Shown piece after piece: positions 18,880 through 27,602 of a stretch of DNA of 64,000 nt. Under the pieces are notes generated by a model, which saw only the letters and a list, made by a program, of their open reading frames with translations, was not told where the DNA came from and searched no databases. Source of the DNA: Acinetobacter genomosp. 15BJ. GTDB taxonomy: Bacteria > Pseudomonadota > Gammaproteobacteria > Pseudomonadales > Moraxellaceae. Position 1 is the first letter of the stretch; every line of letters begins with the position of its first letter. The stretch is from contig NZ_KE007346.1 of assembly GCF_000400715.1 (NCBI RefSeq), positions 364,535 to 428,534 on the forward strand, written 5' to 3'. A program made the position numbers and the translations under genes.

Positions 18880-20769
18880 TTGAGCGATTACTTCAAGAAT
18901 GCCGTATTGTGGCTCATCATACTCGGTGTTTTGATTTTTAGCAACGTCAGTGACCGCAATAAGCCTGCAGCGATGAAATATTCTGATTTCGTTGCAGCGG
19001 TGAATGCTGGGCAAATTAAACAAGTCACAATTGACGGTTTAAATATTAATGGTGAAAAAACCAATGGCTCTGCCTTTGAGACGGTTCGTCCTCAAGTAGA
19101 AGACACTGAGTTGCTACCAAGCTTGAATAAACAAAATGTAGTTGTTGAAGGCACAGCGCCACAACGTCAAGGCATTTTGATGCAACTTCTCATTGCGAGT
19201 TTCCCTGTATTGCTCATCATCTTATTATTCATGTTCTTCATGCGTAATATGGGCGGTGGTGCAGGTGGCAAAAACGGTCCTATGAGTTTTGGTAAGTCAA
19301 AAGCAAAAATGTTATCTGAAGATCAAATCAAGTTAACATTTAGTGATGTTGCAGGCTGTGACGAAGCAAAACAAGAAGTGGTTGAAATCGTTGATTTCTT
19401 AAAAGACCCTGCTAAATTCAAACGCCTTGGTGCAACCATTCCACGTGGTGTACTCATGGTTGGTCCTCCAGGTACTGGTAAAACATTATTGGCGAAAGCC
19501 ATTGCTGGTGAAGCTAAGGTTCCATTCTTTAGTATCTCTGGTTCTGACTTTGTTGAAATGTTTGTTGGTGTCGGTGCATCTCGTGTCCGTGACATGTTCG
19601 AGCAAGCAAAACGCCATGCGCCATGTATCATCTTTATTGATGAGATTGATGCAGTTGGTCGTCATCGTGGTTCGGGTACAGGTGGTGGTCATGATGAGCG
19701 TGAACAGACCCTGAACCAGATGCTTGTTGAAATGGATGGTTTTGAAGGCAATGAAGGCGTTATCGTTATTGCTGCAACCAACCGTGTTGATGTCTTGGAT
19801 AAAGCATTGCTTCGTCCAGGTCGTTTTGACCGTCAAGTGATGGTTGGTTTACCAGACATTCGTGGTCGTGAACAAATCTTGAATGTTCACTTGAAGAAAC
19901 TTCCTTCTGTTACAGGTGTAGATCTTAAAGTTCTTGCACGTGGTACGCCAGGATTCTCAGGTGCGCAACTTGCAAACTTAGTCAATGAAGCTGCATTGTT
20001 TGCTGCTCGCCGTAATAAAAACACGGTAGATATGCATGACTTTGAAGATGCAAAAGACAAGATCTACATGGGTCCAGAACGTAAATCGATGGTGATTCGT
20101 GAAGAAGAACGTCGTGCGACGGCTTACCATGAAGCTGGCCATGCCATTGTTGCTGAAATTTTGCCAGGTACAGACCCTGTGCATAAAGTGACAATCATGC
20201 CACGTGGTTGGGCATTGGGTGTGACTTGGCAGTTGCCTGAACAAGATCAGACCAGCCACTATAAAGATAAGATGTTGAATGAACTTTCTATCTTGTTTGG
20301 TGGTCGTATCGCAGAAGAAGTATTCATTAACCAAATGTCGACAGGTGCATCTAACGACTTTGAACGTGCAACCAAAATGGCACGTGCAATGGTAACCAAG
20401 TACGGTATGTCAGATCGCCTTGGTGTCATGGTTTATGAAGACGAAAACCAAAGTGGTTTCTTCGGTAATGTGGGTAGCCGTACGATTTCTGAAGCAACTC
20501 AACAAAAAGTTGATGAAGAAGTACGTCGTATCTTGGATGAACAGTATAAAGTTGCGCGCGACATCTTGGAAAATAACAAAGATATCGCACATGCAATGGT
20601 GAAAGCGTTGATGGATTGGGAAACAATCGATCGTGATCAAATCCGTGACATCATGGAAGGTCGTGAGCCGCAACCACCTAAAGTTTATGTTGCTGAAAAT
20701 CCTGTGGCTGCATTTGAACCGCCGAAAGATGGTCCATCTACTCCACCACCATTACCAGCAATGGGCTAA
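18880..20769 (+). CDS. ftsH: ATP-dependent zinc metalloprotease FtsH
   Basis: 629 residues. Two transmembrane helices (about 5-21 and 100-120) flank a periplasmic domain. The AAA module has Walker A GPPGTGKT (195-202) and Walker [12 protein letters not shown], with the second region of homology after it. The peptidase has HEAGH (417-421) and a later Asp-containing LFGGRIAEE. It degrades membrane proteins, sigma-32 and LpxC in E. coli. The start is TTG, with MSDYFKN as N-terminus. A strong terminator follows. Confidence 0.98.
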   Translation: MSDYFKNAVLWLIILGVLIFSNVSDRNKPAAMKYSDFVAAVNAGQIKQVTIDGLNINGEKTNGSAFETVRPQVEDTELLPSLNKQNVVVEGTAPQRQGILMQLLIASFPVLLIILLFMFFMRNMGGGAGGKNGPMSFGKSKAKMLSEDQIKLTFSDVAGCDEAKQEVVEIVDFLKDPAKFKRLGATIPRGVLMVGPPGTGKTLLAKAIAGEAKVPFFSISGSDFVEMFVGVGASRVRDMFEQAKRHAPCIIFIDEIDAVGRHRGSGTGGGHDEREQTLNQMLVEMDGFEGNEGVIVIAATNRVDVLDKALLRPGRFDRQVMVGLPDIRGREQILNVHLKKLPSVTGVDLKVLARGTPGFSGAQLANLVNEAALFAARRNKNTVDMHDFEDAKDKIYMGPERKSMVIREEERRATAYHEAGHAIVAEILPGTDPVHKVTIMPRGWALGVTWQLPEQDQTSHYKDKMLNELSILFGGRIAEEVFINQMSTGASNDFERATKMARAMVTKYGMSDRLGVMVYEDENQSGFFGNVGSRTISEATQQKVDEEVRRILDEQYKVARDILENNKDIAHAMVKALMDWETIDRDQIRDIMEGREPQPPKVYVAENPVAAFEPPKDGPSTPPPLPAMG

Positions 20770-20782
20770 TCAAAGATAAAAT

Positions 20783-20812
20783 AAAAAGAGCGACTTCGGT
20801 CGCTCTTTTTTT
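20783..20812 (+). terminator. Terminator of ftsH
   Basis: AAAAAGAGCGAC, TTCG loop, GTCGCTCTTTTT and a further T-run, 13 bases after the ftsH stop. Confidence 0.94.
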
Positions 20813-20902
20813 GTCTCGATTTTGGCCTAAACTGAAAATAAATCAGCTATGCACCAAGCTCTGTCTTGTTAAAATAAACATATTCCAATGTGGAGCGTTT
20901 TG

Positions 20903-21751
20903 ATGCAGTTGATGCCCTTAGCACAATGTAAGTTACAGTGCGGCCGTTTTAGGTTAGACCTCTCCCAACCCCAAGTGATGGGGATTTTAAATGTCACACC
21001 TGATTCATTTAGTGATGGTGGGCAACATCATCAAAAAGACCAAGCCATTCAACATGCGTTGCAGATGATGCAAGATGGGGCCAGCATTATTGATATCGGT
21101 GGTGAGTCGACTCGTCCGAATGCTTCAGCAGTTGCATTGGAAGAAGAAATTCGTCGTGTGATTCCTGTGGTTGAAGCATTATCTAAATACGATGTGATTA
21201 TATCGATTGATACCAGTCAGCCAGAAGTGATGCGTGCAGCCGTTCAGGCAGGAGCACATATCTGGAATGATGTGCGTGCATTAACCCGCCCAAAGGCATT
21301 AGAAACGGCTGCTGAATTAAATATCCCTGTGGTGCTGATGCATATGCGTGGTGAACCGACTAATATGAATCAGCTTGATCAATATAATGATGTGACTGAA
21401 GATGTGATCTATGAATTGCAACAACGCTTAGATCAAGCCATTGCTGTTGGTGTTAAAGCTGAACATATTATTATTGATCCTGGTTTTGGCTTCGCTAAAA
21501 ATGCCCAACAAAACTTTCAGTTATTGAATGAGTTCTGGAAACTCAATCGAATGGGCTATCCGATTTTATCTGGATTATCACGGAAACGTTTTATTGGTGA
21601 AGCCTTAAATGGTGTACCTGCTCAAGAGCGAGCGGTTGGTAGTGTGACAGGACATCTCTTAAGTATACAGCAGGGTGCGAGTATTGTTCGGGCACATGAT
21701 GTTAAAGCCACCAGCGATGCGATAAAAGTCTGGAACATGATGCAAGCTTAA
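20903..21751 (+). CDS. folP: Dihydropteroate synthase
   Basis: 282 residues from ATG 20903, chosen because GGAG (20892-20895) is seven bases upstream; ATG 20888 is also in frame. Signature motifs are MGILNVTPDSFSDGG, IDIGGESTRPNA, the sulfonamide-binding-loop region LSGLSRKRFIGE and the pterin-site IIDPGFGFAK. It condenses pterin pyrophosphate with p-aminobenzoate in folate synthesis and is the sulfonamide target. The position after ftsH is typical of gammaproteobacteria. Confidence 0.97.
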   Translation: MQLMPLAQCKLQCGRFRLDLSQPQVMGILNVTPDSFSDGGQHHQKDQAIQHALQMMQDGASIIDIGGESTRPNASAVALEEEIRRVIPVVEALSKYDVIISIDTSQPEVMRAAVQAGAHIWNDVRALTRPKALETAAELNIPVVLMHMRGEPTNMNQLDQYNDVTEDVIYELQQRLDQAIAVGVKAEHIIIDPGFGFAKNAQQNFQLLNEFWKLNRMGYPILSGLSRKRFIGEALNGVPAQERAVGSVTGHLLSIQQGASIVRAHDVKATSDAIKVWNMMQA

Positions 21752-21848
21752 ACGTTCTTGATGTGTCAGTAGAGCTTAAGGGCTCTATTGACTTGCTTGA
21801 TCAGATTAAATATAACAAAGCTATAAAATAAGATAAGTGATATTAAAA

Positions 21849-22607
21849 ATGGAAAATAAAACAATTACATATAAAAGTTTATGGGTGTTTGCCCTTATTC
21901 TGAGTCTTGGTTTTATTGTTTCTGCTGCCGTGATGGGGTATTCGCTTAAACAGTTCAATAGTACTAAAAATTCAATTACGGTCAAGGGGTTAGCAGAAAA
22001 ACCGATTCAAGCGGATTCTGCACGCTGGGAAATCAACTTACAAACCAACCACACTTCAGACACGATTCCACAAGCCTATCAATTGCTTGATCAACAAATG
22101 AAAGCATTACAAGCATTCTTTGTTGAACATGGTTTTAAAGCAGCGGATATGCAGCTCGGTAATAAGAGTTCTCAATCTTATTATGAGGAAGTTGATACAG
22201 GCGAGGGACGAACCAAGCGTGAGTTTAAAGGCTATATCGCCTTGCAGTCTTTGGTCATTAGTAGTCGAGATATTAAGAAAATTGAACAGGCGGCAAAAGA
22301 TGCTTATATGTTGGATGAAAAGGGCATTGCAATTGAACAGAAGCCTGAATATTTGGTTTCTAATTTAGAAGAAATCAAAATGTCGTTGATTGCCAATGCC
22401 ACCAAGAATGCCTATAGCCGTGCCAATGAGTTTGCAAAAGTTGGTGGTGTGAAAGTGGGAATGATGCGTTCAGCCAGTCAAGGCGCATTCTATATTCTGC
22501 CTGAAAGTGGTTCAGATGATGACAGTGATTATGGGGGTGCTTATGACAAAGCCACCATCAATAAAATTGCCCGTGTGGTGGTGACCATCAATTATGCGAT
22601 TGAATAA
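21849..22607 (+). CDS. SIMPL domain (DUF541) periplasmic/membrane-anchored protein
   Basis: 252 residues from ATG 21849, preceded by TAAGTGA; a GTG at 21837 is also in frame. One N-terminal membrane anchor (SLWVFALILSLGFIVSAAVM). The SIMPL domain runs from ITVKGLAEKPIQADSARWEI to IARVVVTINYAIE and includes the conserved ATKNAYSRANEFAK helix. Homologues such as E. coli YggE are linked to oxidative stress and membrane phenotypes. It is single-gene, with a terminator downstream. Confidence 0.9.
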   Translation: MENKTITYKSLWVFALILSLGFIVSAAVMGYSLKQFNSTKNSITVKGLAEKPIQADSARWEINLQTNHTSDTIPQAYQLLDQQMKALQAFFVEHGFKAADMQLGNKSSQSYYEEVDTGEGRTKREFKGYIALQSLVISSRDIKKIEQAAKDAYMLDEKGIAIEQKPEYLVSNLEEIKMSLIANATKNAYSRANEFAKVGGVKVGMMRSASQGAFYILPESGSDDDSDYGGAYDKATINKIARVVVTINYAIE

Positions 22608-22652
22608 CTTTTCAGCCTTGCGTTAAGTCAAGATGCTCTAAATAGATCGAAG

Positions 22653-22690
22653 GAAAGATACATACAAATACCATGTATCTTTCTTTTTTT
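22653..22690 (+). terminator. Terminator after SIMPL gene
   Basis: Perfect 11-bp stem GAAAGATACAT / ATGTATCTTTC with a nine-base loop, followed by seven Ts. Confidence 0.92.
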
Positions 22691-22752
22691 GCATACAATC
22701 TTTGATTATCACCTTCATTTGAAAAGACAAAATAGAATTTAGGAATTTAAGT

Positions 22753-24393
22753 ATGCACCAATCCACAAAAATATTAACACTGAGTTTGCTCAGCTGTATG
22801 ATCATGGCTTGTAGTAATCCAGTCAAAGAACAGAGTCGCGTAGCAGTTGAAACAACAATGCCAGTGTCACCTGCACCAATGACCATGTCAAATCAGGGAT
22901 TGGCACAAACTCGCAAGATGATTGCACCTGCATCTTATATTGCTGTCATGCCGACGATGGAAAGACCGCGATTAGAACAGAATACGGAAAAGTATCAAAA
23001 AAATGAGGTCAATCCTGTTTACCGTGTTGCGGATCAAGCTGTTTCAACTTTTAGTATTGATGTCGATACGGGAAGCTATACCAACACACGTCGTTTCTTG
23101 AATGATGGTCGTTTACCGCCTGTGGATGCAGTTCGTGCCGAGGAGATGATTAACTACTTTGATTATCAATATCCACAGCCAAATAGTATTCATCCATTTT
23201 CAGTGACCACGGAAACCGTAGATTCACCTTGGAAAGAAAATGCCAAACTGATCAAAATTGGTATTCAGGCTAAAGATCTCACCACCAAACAATTACCTCC
23301 TGCCAATCTGGTATTTTTGGTGGATGTCTCAGGTAGTATGGATGCAGCAGACAAATTGCCTTTGGTTAAACAAACTTTGCGGTTACTCACTGAGCAATTA
23401 CGCCCTCAAGACAAAGTCACCATTATTACTTATGCCAGCGGTGAAAAACTGGTTCTAGAACCAACCTCTGGAAATGAAAGAGACAAGATTTTAGCCGTGA
23501 TTAATGCCTTGCAGGCAAGCGGGGCAACCGCAGGTGAACAAGCGATTCAACTGGCCTATAAACAAGCTGAAAAAGCTTTGGTGAAAAACGGGATTAACCG
23601 AATTTTATTGGCGACAGATGGTGACTTTAATGTCGGTATTACCGATTTTAATACCTTAAAAGGCATGGTGGCTGAGAAACGAAAAAGCGGGATCTCGTTA
23701 ACGACTTTAGGTTTTGGTACAGGCAATTACAATGAGCAGTTGATGGAGCAACTGGCAGATGCTGGGGATGGAAACTACAGTTATATCGATAATAAAAATG
23801 AAGCGAAAAAAGTGGTGCAGCGTCAGCTTTCCTCAACTCTGGCCACGGTCGCTCAGGATGTCAAAATTCAGGTGGAGTTTAACCCAGCTACAGTGAAAGA
23901 ATATCGTTTAGTCGGTTATGAAAATCGGATGTTAAAGCAGGAAGATTTCAATAATGATAAAGTGGATGCAGGTGATATCGGGGCAGGCCATAATGTCACA
24001 GCAATTTATGAAATCATTCCAGTTGGTCAACAGGGCTGGCTCAATGATTCACGTTATCAGGAGTCTGCGAAAACAGATACAGCGAAAAAGTCTGAATATG
24101 CTTTTGTAAACTTGCGCTATAAATTACCAAACCAAGAAAAAAGTATTTTGCTCAATCAAGCAGTAAAGGCAGAAAGTAAAACCCTTGCACAGGCCAATAA
24201 CGATACCCGTTTTGCGATTGCAGTGGTTTCCTATGCGCAGCAACTAAAAGGTGGCCAATATAATGGTGCCATGGGTTGGGATCAAATTATTCAGTTGGCA
24301 CAGCAATCAGCAAAACCAGATCCTTATCAAATGCGAGAAGAGTTTGTGGAGCTGGCGAAGATTGCCAAAAGCTTAAGCGCCAAAAAAGATTAG
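22753..24393 (+). CDS. von Willebrand factor A domain lipoprotein (YfbK-like)
   Basis: 546 residues. A signal peptide with lipobox-like IMAC gives a lipoprotein. An N-terminal vWF_A-like prefix domain (FSIDVDTGSYTNTRRFLNDG) is followed by the vWA domain with a complete MIDAS motif DVSGSMD (Asp191, Ser193, Ser195), then a C-terminal DUF3520 region (FAIAVVSYAQQLKGGQYNGA, with ending MREEFVELAKIA). It belongs to the YfbK group of periplasmic vWA lipoproteins of unknown function, likely metal-dependent protein binding. Confidence 0.93.
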   Translation: MHQSTKILTLSLLSCMIMACSNPVKEQSRVAVETTMPVSPAPMTMSNQGLAQTRKMIAPASYIAVMPTMERPRLEQNTEKYQKNEVNPVYRVADQAVSTFSIDVDTGSYTNTRRFLNDGRLPPVDAVRAEEMINYFDYQYPQPNSIHPFSVTTETVDSPWKENAKLIKIGIQAKDLTTKQLPPANLVFLVDVSGSMDAADKLPLVKQTLRLLTEQLRPQDKVTIITYASGEKLVLEPTSGNERDKILAVINALQASGATAGEQAIQLAYKQAEKALVKNGINRILLATDGDFNVGITDFNTLKGMVAEKRKSGISLTTLGFGTGNYNEQLMEQLADAGDGNYSYIDNKNEAKKVVQRQLSSTLATVAQDVKIQVEFNPATVKEYRLVGYENRMLKQEDFNNDKVDAGDIGAGHNVTAIYEIIPVGQQGWLNDSRYQESAKTDTAKKSEYAFVNLRYKLPNQEKSILLNQAVKAESKTLAQANNDTRFAIAVVSYAQQLKGGQYNGAMGWDQIIQLAQQSAKPDPYQMREEFVELAKIAKSLSAKKD

Positions 24394-24402
24394 ACATCAT
24401 TT

Positions 24403-24434
24403 AAAAAAAGCGGTCAGAAAAAACCGCTTTTTTT
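24403..24434 (+). terminator. Terminator after vWA gene
   Basis: AAAAAAAGCGG and CCGCTTTTTTT arms separated by ten bases, shortly after the vWA stop codon. Confidence 0.88.
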
Positions 24435-24503
24435 ATGACTTAATATCGTGATTTTGGCCAGATTATGTTATAAGCATGGCGTTTTATTGGCATATTATTT
24501 TTT

Positions 24504-24818
24504 ATGTTTGAAAATTTACTCCTCCCCATGTTTGACGATGAATATTATCCCGATATTCTCGTTGCCGAAGTGAAACAGCATATCCAGCAGTTTTCCAAAA
24601 AGGTCAGCCGTACCGACCTATCTGAAACGGAAATCTATCGTTATGCACATCAGACCATGATTGAAATTAACGAAATGAAGCCGCAGTTTGAAGATTTGGA
24701 ATCAAGCTTGGATGACACCGCCGCAGACTATATTGCTGAAGCCATGATGATGGTGGTGCAAGATGTCGGCTATCTAGATGTTGAAATGGAAGAATTGATT
24801 GCCAATCGAGAGTGGTAA
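24504..24818 (+). CDS. DUF5713 family protein
   Basis: 104 residues, acidic. The pattern MFDDEYYPDILVAEVKQHI at the start and EMEELIANREW at the end matches what I recall of DUF5713, an uncharacterised small-protein family. It is predicted cytoplasmic and all-helical. It ends eight bases before the end of the truncated EamA gene on the other strand, which marks the rearrangement junction. Confidence 0.75.
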   Translation: MFENLLLPMFDDEYYPDILVAEVKQHIQQFSKKVSRTDLSETEIYRYAHQTMIEINEMKPQFEDLESSLDDTAADYIAEAMMMVVQDVGYLDVEMEELIANREW

Positions 24819-24826
24819 AATACACT

Positions 24827-25267
24827 CTACCATTGGCGTTTTAAAAAGCGTTCACGTTTTAGAATAAATACCGCAATCAAACCTGACCAGAGTGGCGCTG
24901 TACCATAAATAATTGAAATCATACCCGATGAAACACGGGTTGCGCCCATATAACAAAAAGTCATAGAACCAAATAAACCAACCGCACCTGCGCCATAACT
25001 GATCAAGGCCTGAGGTGTCAGAATAAGCTTTTGTCGAAAATAAAATAGGCAAATCAATGCCAATGGAATGGCGATACTGAATCGGAAAAACAGTCCCCAA
25101 GCCCAATGAATTTCGTGCACAGTCAAAACCGCGGCCAATGGCGTGAATGACCAGATCAGCACGACTGCAATAAATTGACCGACTGTGGCAAGGCGAGGGG
25201 AAACGAGGACCACAGCCGGTTGCATCTGTGTACTGGATATAAAATTCTTTTCTGGTAACTGGCTCAT
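24827..25267 (-). pseudogene. EamA/DMT family transporter, 3'-truncated
   Basis: About 146 residues from ATG 25267, which has AGGAGCC upstream. Roughly the first EamA repeat is present: AVVLIWSFTPLAAVL, FRFSIAIPLALICLFYF, YGAGAVGLFGSMTFCYMGAT and SSGMISIIYGTAPLWSGLIA. It then ends abruptly at KRERFLKRQW-stop, where intact 10-TM EamA proteins (about 300 residues) continue with QWLGLLIS-like sequence. The second repeat is absent, with unrelated DUF5713 DNA abutting. It is most likely a deletion remnant; a functional half-size protein is less likely. Metabolite exporter by family. Confidence 0.8.
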
Positions 25268-25319
25268 GTTGAGGCTCCTGTTATAACAATGGTAGATTGG
25301 GTTAAAAAATTTAGGCAAC

Positions 25320-25347
25320 AAAAAAGGTCGCTGTTGAGGCGACCTTG
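25320..25347 (-). terminator. Intrinsic terminator (attenuator candidate) upstream of the EamA gene
   Basis: On the minus strand AAGGTCGC / GCGACCTT with a seven-base loop and TTTTTT. It lies after the leader ORF and before the EamA start codon, in the position of a transcription attenuator. Confidence 0.88.
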
Positions 25348-25367
25348 GGATTCAAATGATGCTTTTT

Positions 25368-25499
25368 TTAAAGGGTCATCGGATGAAGCTGTACAAAGTC
25401 TCCTCGCATAAAAATGCAGACGCGTCGCCATGCCGCATGGACAGCAATAGCATGCGAAATTACGATGAGGGATATTGAAGACACTTTGTTGCTGAACAT
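25368..25499 (-). CDS. Candidate 43-residue leader peptide ahead of EamA gene
   Basis: ATG 25499 to TAA 25368, 43 codons. The C-terminal half AWRRVCIFMRGDFVQLHPMT is unusually rich in distinctive residues for a random short ORF, and its GC content is higher than the flanks. The overlapping RNA has several competing hairpins: GCAT-AAAA-ATGC at 25406-25417, the 13-base palindrome CCATGCCGCATGG at 25428-25440, and TCGCAT (25404-25409) able to pair with ATGCGA (25452-25457). An intrinsic terminator follows. No obvious ribosome binding site precedes the ATG. I do not recognise the peptide; a leader-attenuator role is inferred from layout. Confidence 0.5.
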   Translation of the reverse strand: MFSNKVSSISLIVISHAIAVHAAWRRVCIFMRGDFVQLHPMTL

Positions 25500-25638
25500 A
25501 TCAATATTCTGAAATAAGCTTGAGATTTTTATAACATAGGCTTTGGGTGAAAAAATAGTCGTTTTCTCAAATAAAGATAAAAATATAAGCAAAGTAAATA
25601 AACAATTGGGCATTGCTAAAATTGCAGATTTTTCCATA

Positions 25639-26244
25639 ATGTTGCCATCAAATTCTGAAAGAAGTTTGCTCTTGTCTGCCTTTGAAATTTTTGCGGTAGT
25701 GATTAGTCTGATTGGTGTGACCTTGACCATTCGACGCAATATGTGGTGCTGGTGGTTTAACTTTCTGGCGTGTAGTTTGTATGCCTATTTTTTCTTTACC
25801 ATCAAGTTATATGGCGAAACGATCCTGCAGTTTTTCTTTATTGCGATGAATGTTTATGGATTCTATTACTGGCTCAAAGGCAAACGTCAAGACCATGATA
25901 TTCGGATTGAACCGATTGCCAAGACCACTGTATTGGCGCAAATGTGCTTGGCGCTGATTTTTGGTTTGTTGTTTGGCTTGATTCTTAAACACTTTACCGA
26001 TGCTGCTGTACCGATGTTAGATTCACAATTGGTGGCATTTAGTTTACTTGCTACCTACTGGACCAGTCGTAAGCATATTGCCACTTGGATTCTCTGGATT
26101 TTTGTCAACATTATCTATGTCGGTATGTTTATTTACAAAGAGGTTTTCCTGACCGCAGGACTATATGCTGCTTTTGTTGGATTGGCAGCCTATGGTTGGT
26201 GGCAATGGCAACAGGTCAAACAAAAACAACAGTTTCAACTATAA
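25639..26244 (+). CDS. pnuC: PnuC-family nicotinamide riboside/NMN transporter
   Basis: 201 residues from ATG 25639; the frame runs back to a TTG at 25543, but those 32 codons are not PnuC-like. Multiple transmembrane helices. Family motifs: EIFAVVISLIGVTLTIRRN, the substrate-channel WWFNFLACSLYAYFFF, NVYGFYYWL and the C-terminal WILWIFVNIIYVGMFIYKE. It imports nicotinamide riboside for NAD synthesis. No NAD riboswitch was recognised upstream. It is divergent from the EamA leader. Confidence 0.9.
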   Translation: MLPSNSERSLLLSAFEIFAVVISLIGVTLTIRRNMWCWWFNFLACSLYAYFFFTIKLYGETILQFFFIAMNVYGFYYWLKGKRQDHDIRIEPIAKTTVLAQMCLALIFGLLFGLILKHFTDAAVPMLDSQLVAFSLLATYWTSRKHIATWILWIFVNIIYVGMFIYKEVFLTAGLYAAFVGLAAYGWWQWQQVKQKQQFQL

Positions 26245-26247
26245 ATA

Positions 26248-26276
26248 ACCAGGGCAGCTGAGCTGCCCTTGTTATT
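26248..26276. terminator. Bidirectional hairpin between pnuC and glpQ
   Basis: GGGCAGC, TGA loop, GCTGCCC, extended outward by AATAAC / GTTATT. It sits between convergent genes; the T-tails are weak. Confidence 0.7.
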
Positions 26277-26287
26277 GTGGATAAAGA

Positions 26288-27442
26288 TTATTTCGTCGTT
26301 GCCTGATAGGTCTGTACAGCTTGACGGCCTAAGGCTGGATCATCGGTAAATACGCCATCGACCCCCGCTTTAAAATAAAGCTGCATTTCTTTAATGGACC
26401 CTGTGCTGCAACGCTCAGCTGCTTTTGCAACATCAGCACTACATTTCAGCGTATCGGGTAGGAAGTTGTTTTCTGGACGGAAGGTATAAGGATGTACTTT
26501 TAAATTCACTTTATGTGCATCTGCAATAAAAGAGGTGGTCTGTGTCATTCCAGCATCTTTAAAGACATAGACTTTCCATGGACCGACACCATTGGCGTAG
26601 GCCGAAACGTCTTTGAGGCCCTGTGCCGTTGCCAGATCCGCATAGGTTTTAGGATTGTTTTGAACAACATAATCTGCCGGTCTTGCTTCTGGTGCATCAT
26701 AGAGCTGAATTAATTGTGCATGCTTAACACTCTTGTGTAAGTCGAGTTGGCTCTTTAAGTATTTTAAATTTCCAACTTCAAAAGACTGTAAATAAATAGG
26801 CGCAATATCTCGGCTGTATTGATACTTTGATAAGGTTTTTAGTAAAGCATCTTCCATCGCCAAATTCTGTTGCTGGAAGTAGGTCGGATGTTTAGTTTCA
26901 ATATATAGACCAATGATTTTGCCTGTTTTTTTATAATGTGCTTCTGCCAGTTCAATGATTTGTTCTAAGGTTGGAATGGCATAGAGATCATTATATTTCT
27001 GGTTGTCTGGTCGGAATTGTGGAATACGTTCACGGGCTTTAAGTTGTTGTAACTCTTTTAAAGTGAAGTCTTCGGTAAACCAGCCTTCTAAAGTTACCCC
27101 ATCAATGACTTTACTTTTTTTACGATCTGCAAATTGAGGTAGGGTGGACACATTGGTGGTCCCACCAATTTCATTTTCATGGCGTGCGACCAAGATGCCA
27201 TCTTTGGTTGAAACCAAATCAGGTTCGATAAAATCAGCGCCGTCGTCAATGGCTTTTTGATAAGAGGCGAGGGTATGTTCTGGTCGAAGTGCACTGGCAC
27301 CACGATGTCCAATCACTAAAATTTTTGGCAGTTGATATTCAGGTGGGGTGGTATTACTTTGATTATTATTGTCATCATTACAGCCTGCAAGACTGATCAG
27401 GCAGAGACAAAGCACAGCTTTTTTAAACATGAACAAACTCAT
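26288..27442 (-). CDS. glpQ: Glycerophosphodiester phosphodiesterase, lipoprotein
   Basis: 384 residues; an internal ATG four codons in (giving MFKKAVLCLCLISLAGC) may be the true start. The lipobox LAGC and following acidic Asp/Asn linker predict a lipoprotein. The GDPD domain starts with VIGHRGASALRPEHTLASY (catalytic His46) and continues with DFIEPDLV (Glu73/Asp75) and RHEN (His88), which match the metal and acid-base residues of the TIM-barrel family. It hydrolyses glycerophosphodiesters to glycerol-3-phosphate and an alcohol. No glpT transporter is nearby. Confidence 0.94.
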   Translation of the reverse strand: MSLFMFKKAVLCLCLISLAGCNDDNNNQSNTTPPEYQLPKILVIGHRGASALRPEHTLASYQKAIDDGADFIEPDLVSTKDGILVARHENEIGGTTNVSTLPQFADRKKSKVIDGVTLEGWFTEDFTLKELQQLKARERIPQFRPDNQKYNDLYAIPTLEQIIELAEAHYKKTGKIIGLYIETKHPTYFQQQNLAMEDALLKTLSKYQYSRDIAPIYLQSFEVGNLKYLKSQLDLHKSVKHAQLIQLYDAPEARPADYVVQNNPKTYADLATAQGLKDVSAYANGVGPWKVYVFKDAGMTQTTSFIADAHKVNLKVHPYTFRPENNFLPDTLKCSADVAKAAERCSTGSIKEMQLYFKAGVDGVFTDDPALGRQAVQTYQATTK

Positions 27443-27552
27443 CAGTTTTTATTTAAGCGGCTAGTTTGAAAGCTAAAGTTATCAAATAAATGACAGTTGC
27501 ATGATGCTTTTATGAAATTATCAAGAATTTTAAAATGTCGGTGTGATTTATA

Positions 27553-27594
27553 GCAAACATCCAGTTGGGCAATTGAGCACAACCGGATGTTTGC
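27553..27594 (-). terminator. Long inverted repeat downstream of phosphoethanolamine transferase gene
   Basis: GCAAACATCC (27553-27562) and GGATGTTTGC (27585-27594) are exact reverse complements, with partial pairing inward. It sits nine bases beyond the stop codon of the transferase. There is no clear T-run, so terminator function is tentative. Confidence 0.55.
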
Positions 27595-27602
27595 TCATGA
27601 TT

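Noticed and set aside
19323-20673. Several long ORFs opposite and overlapping ftsH
   Set aside because: They are shadows of a highly conserved, codon-biased gene; no ribosome binding sites or family motifs.
25500-25739. Extended N-terminus of the minus-strand ORF up to 25739
   Set aside because: The part above 25499 overlaps the pnuC coding start and lacks a ribosome binding site; only the 43-codon end looks meaningful.
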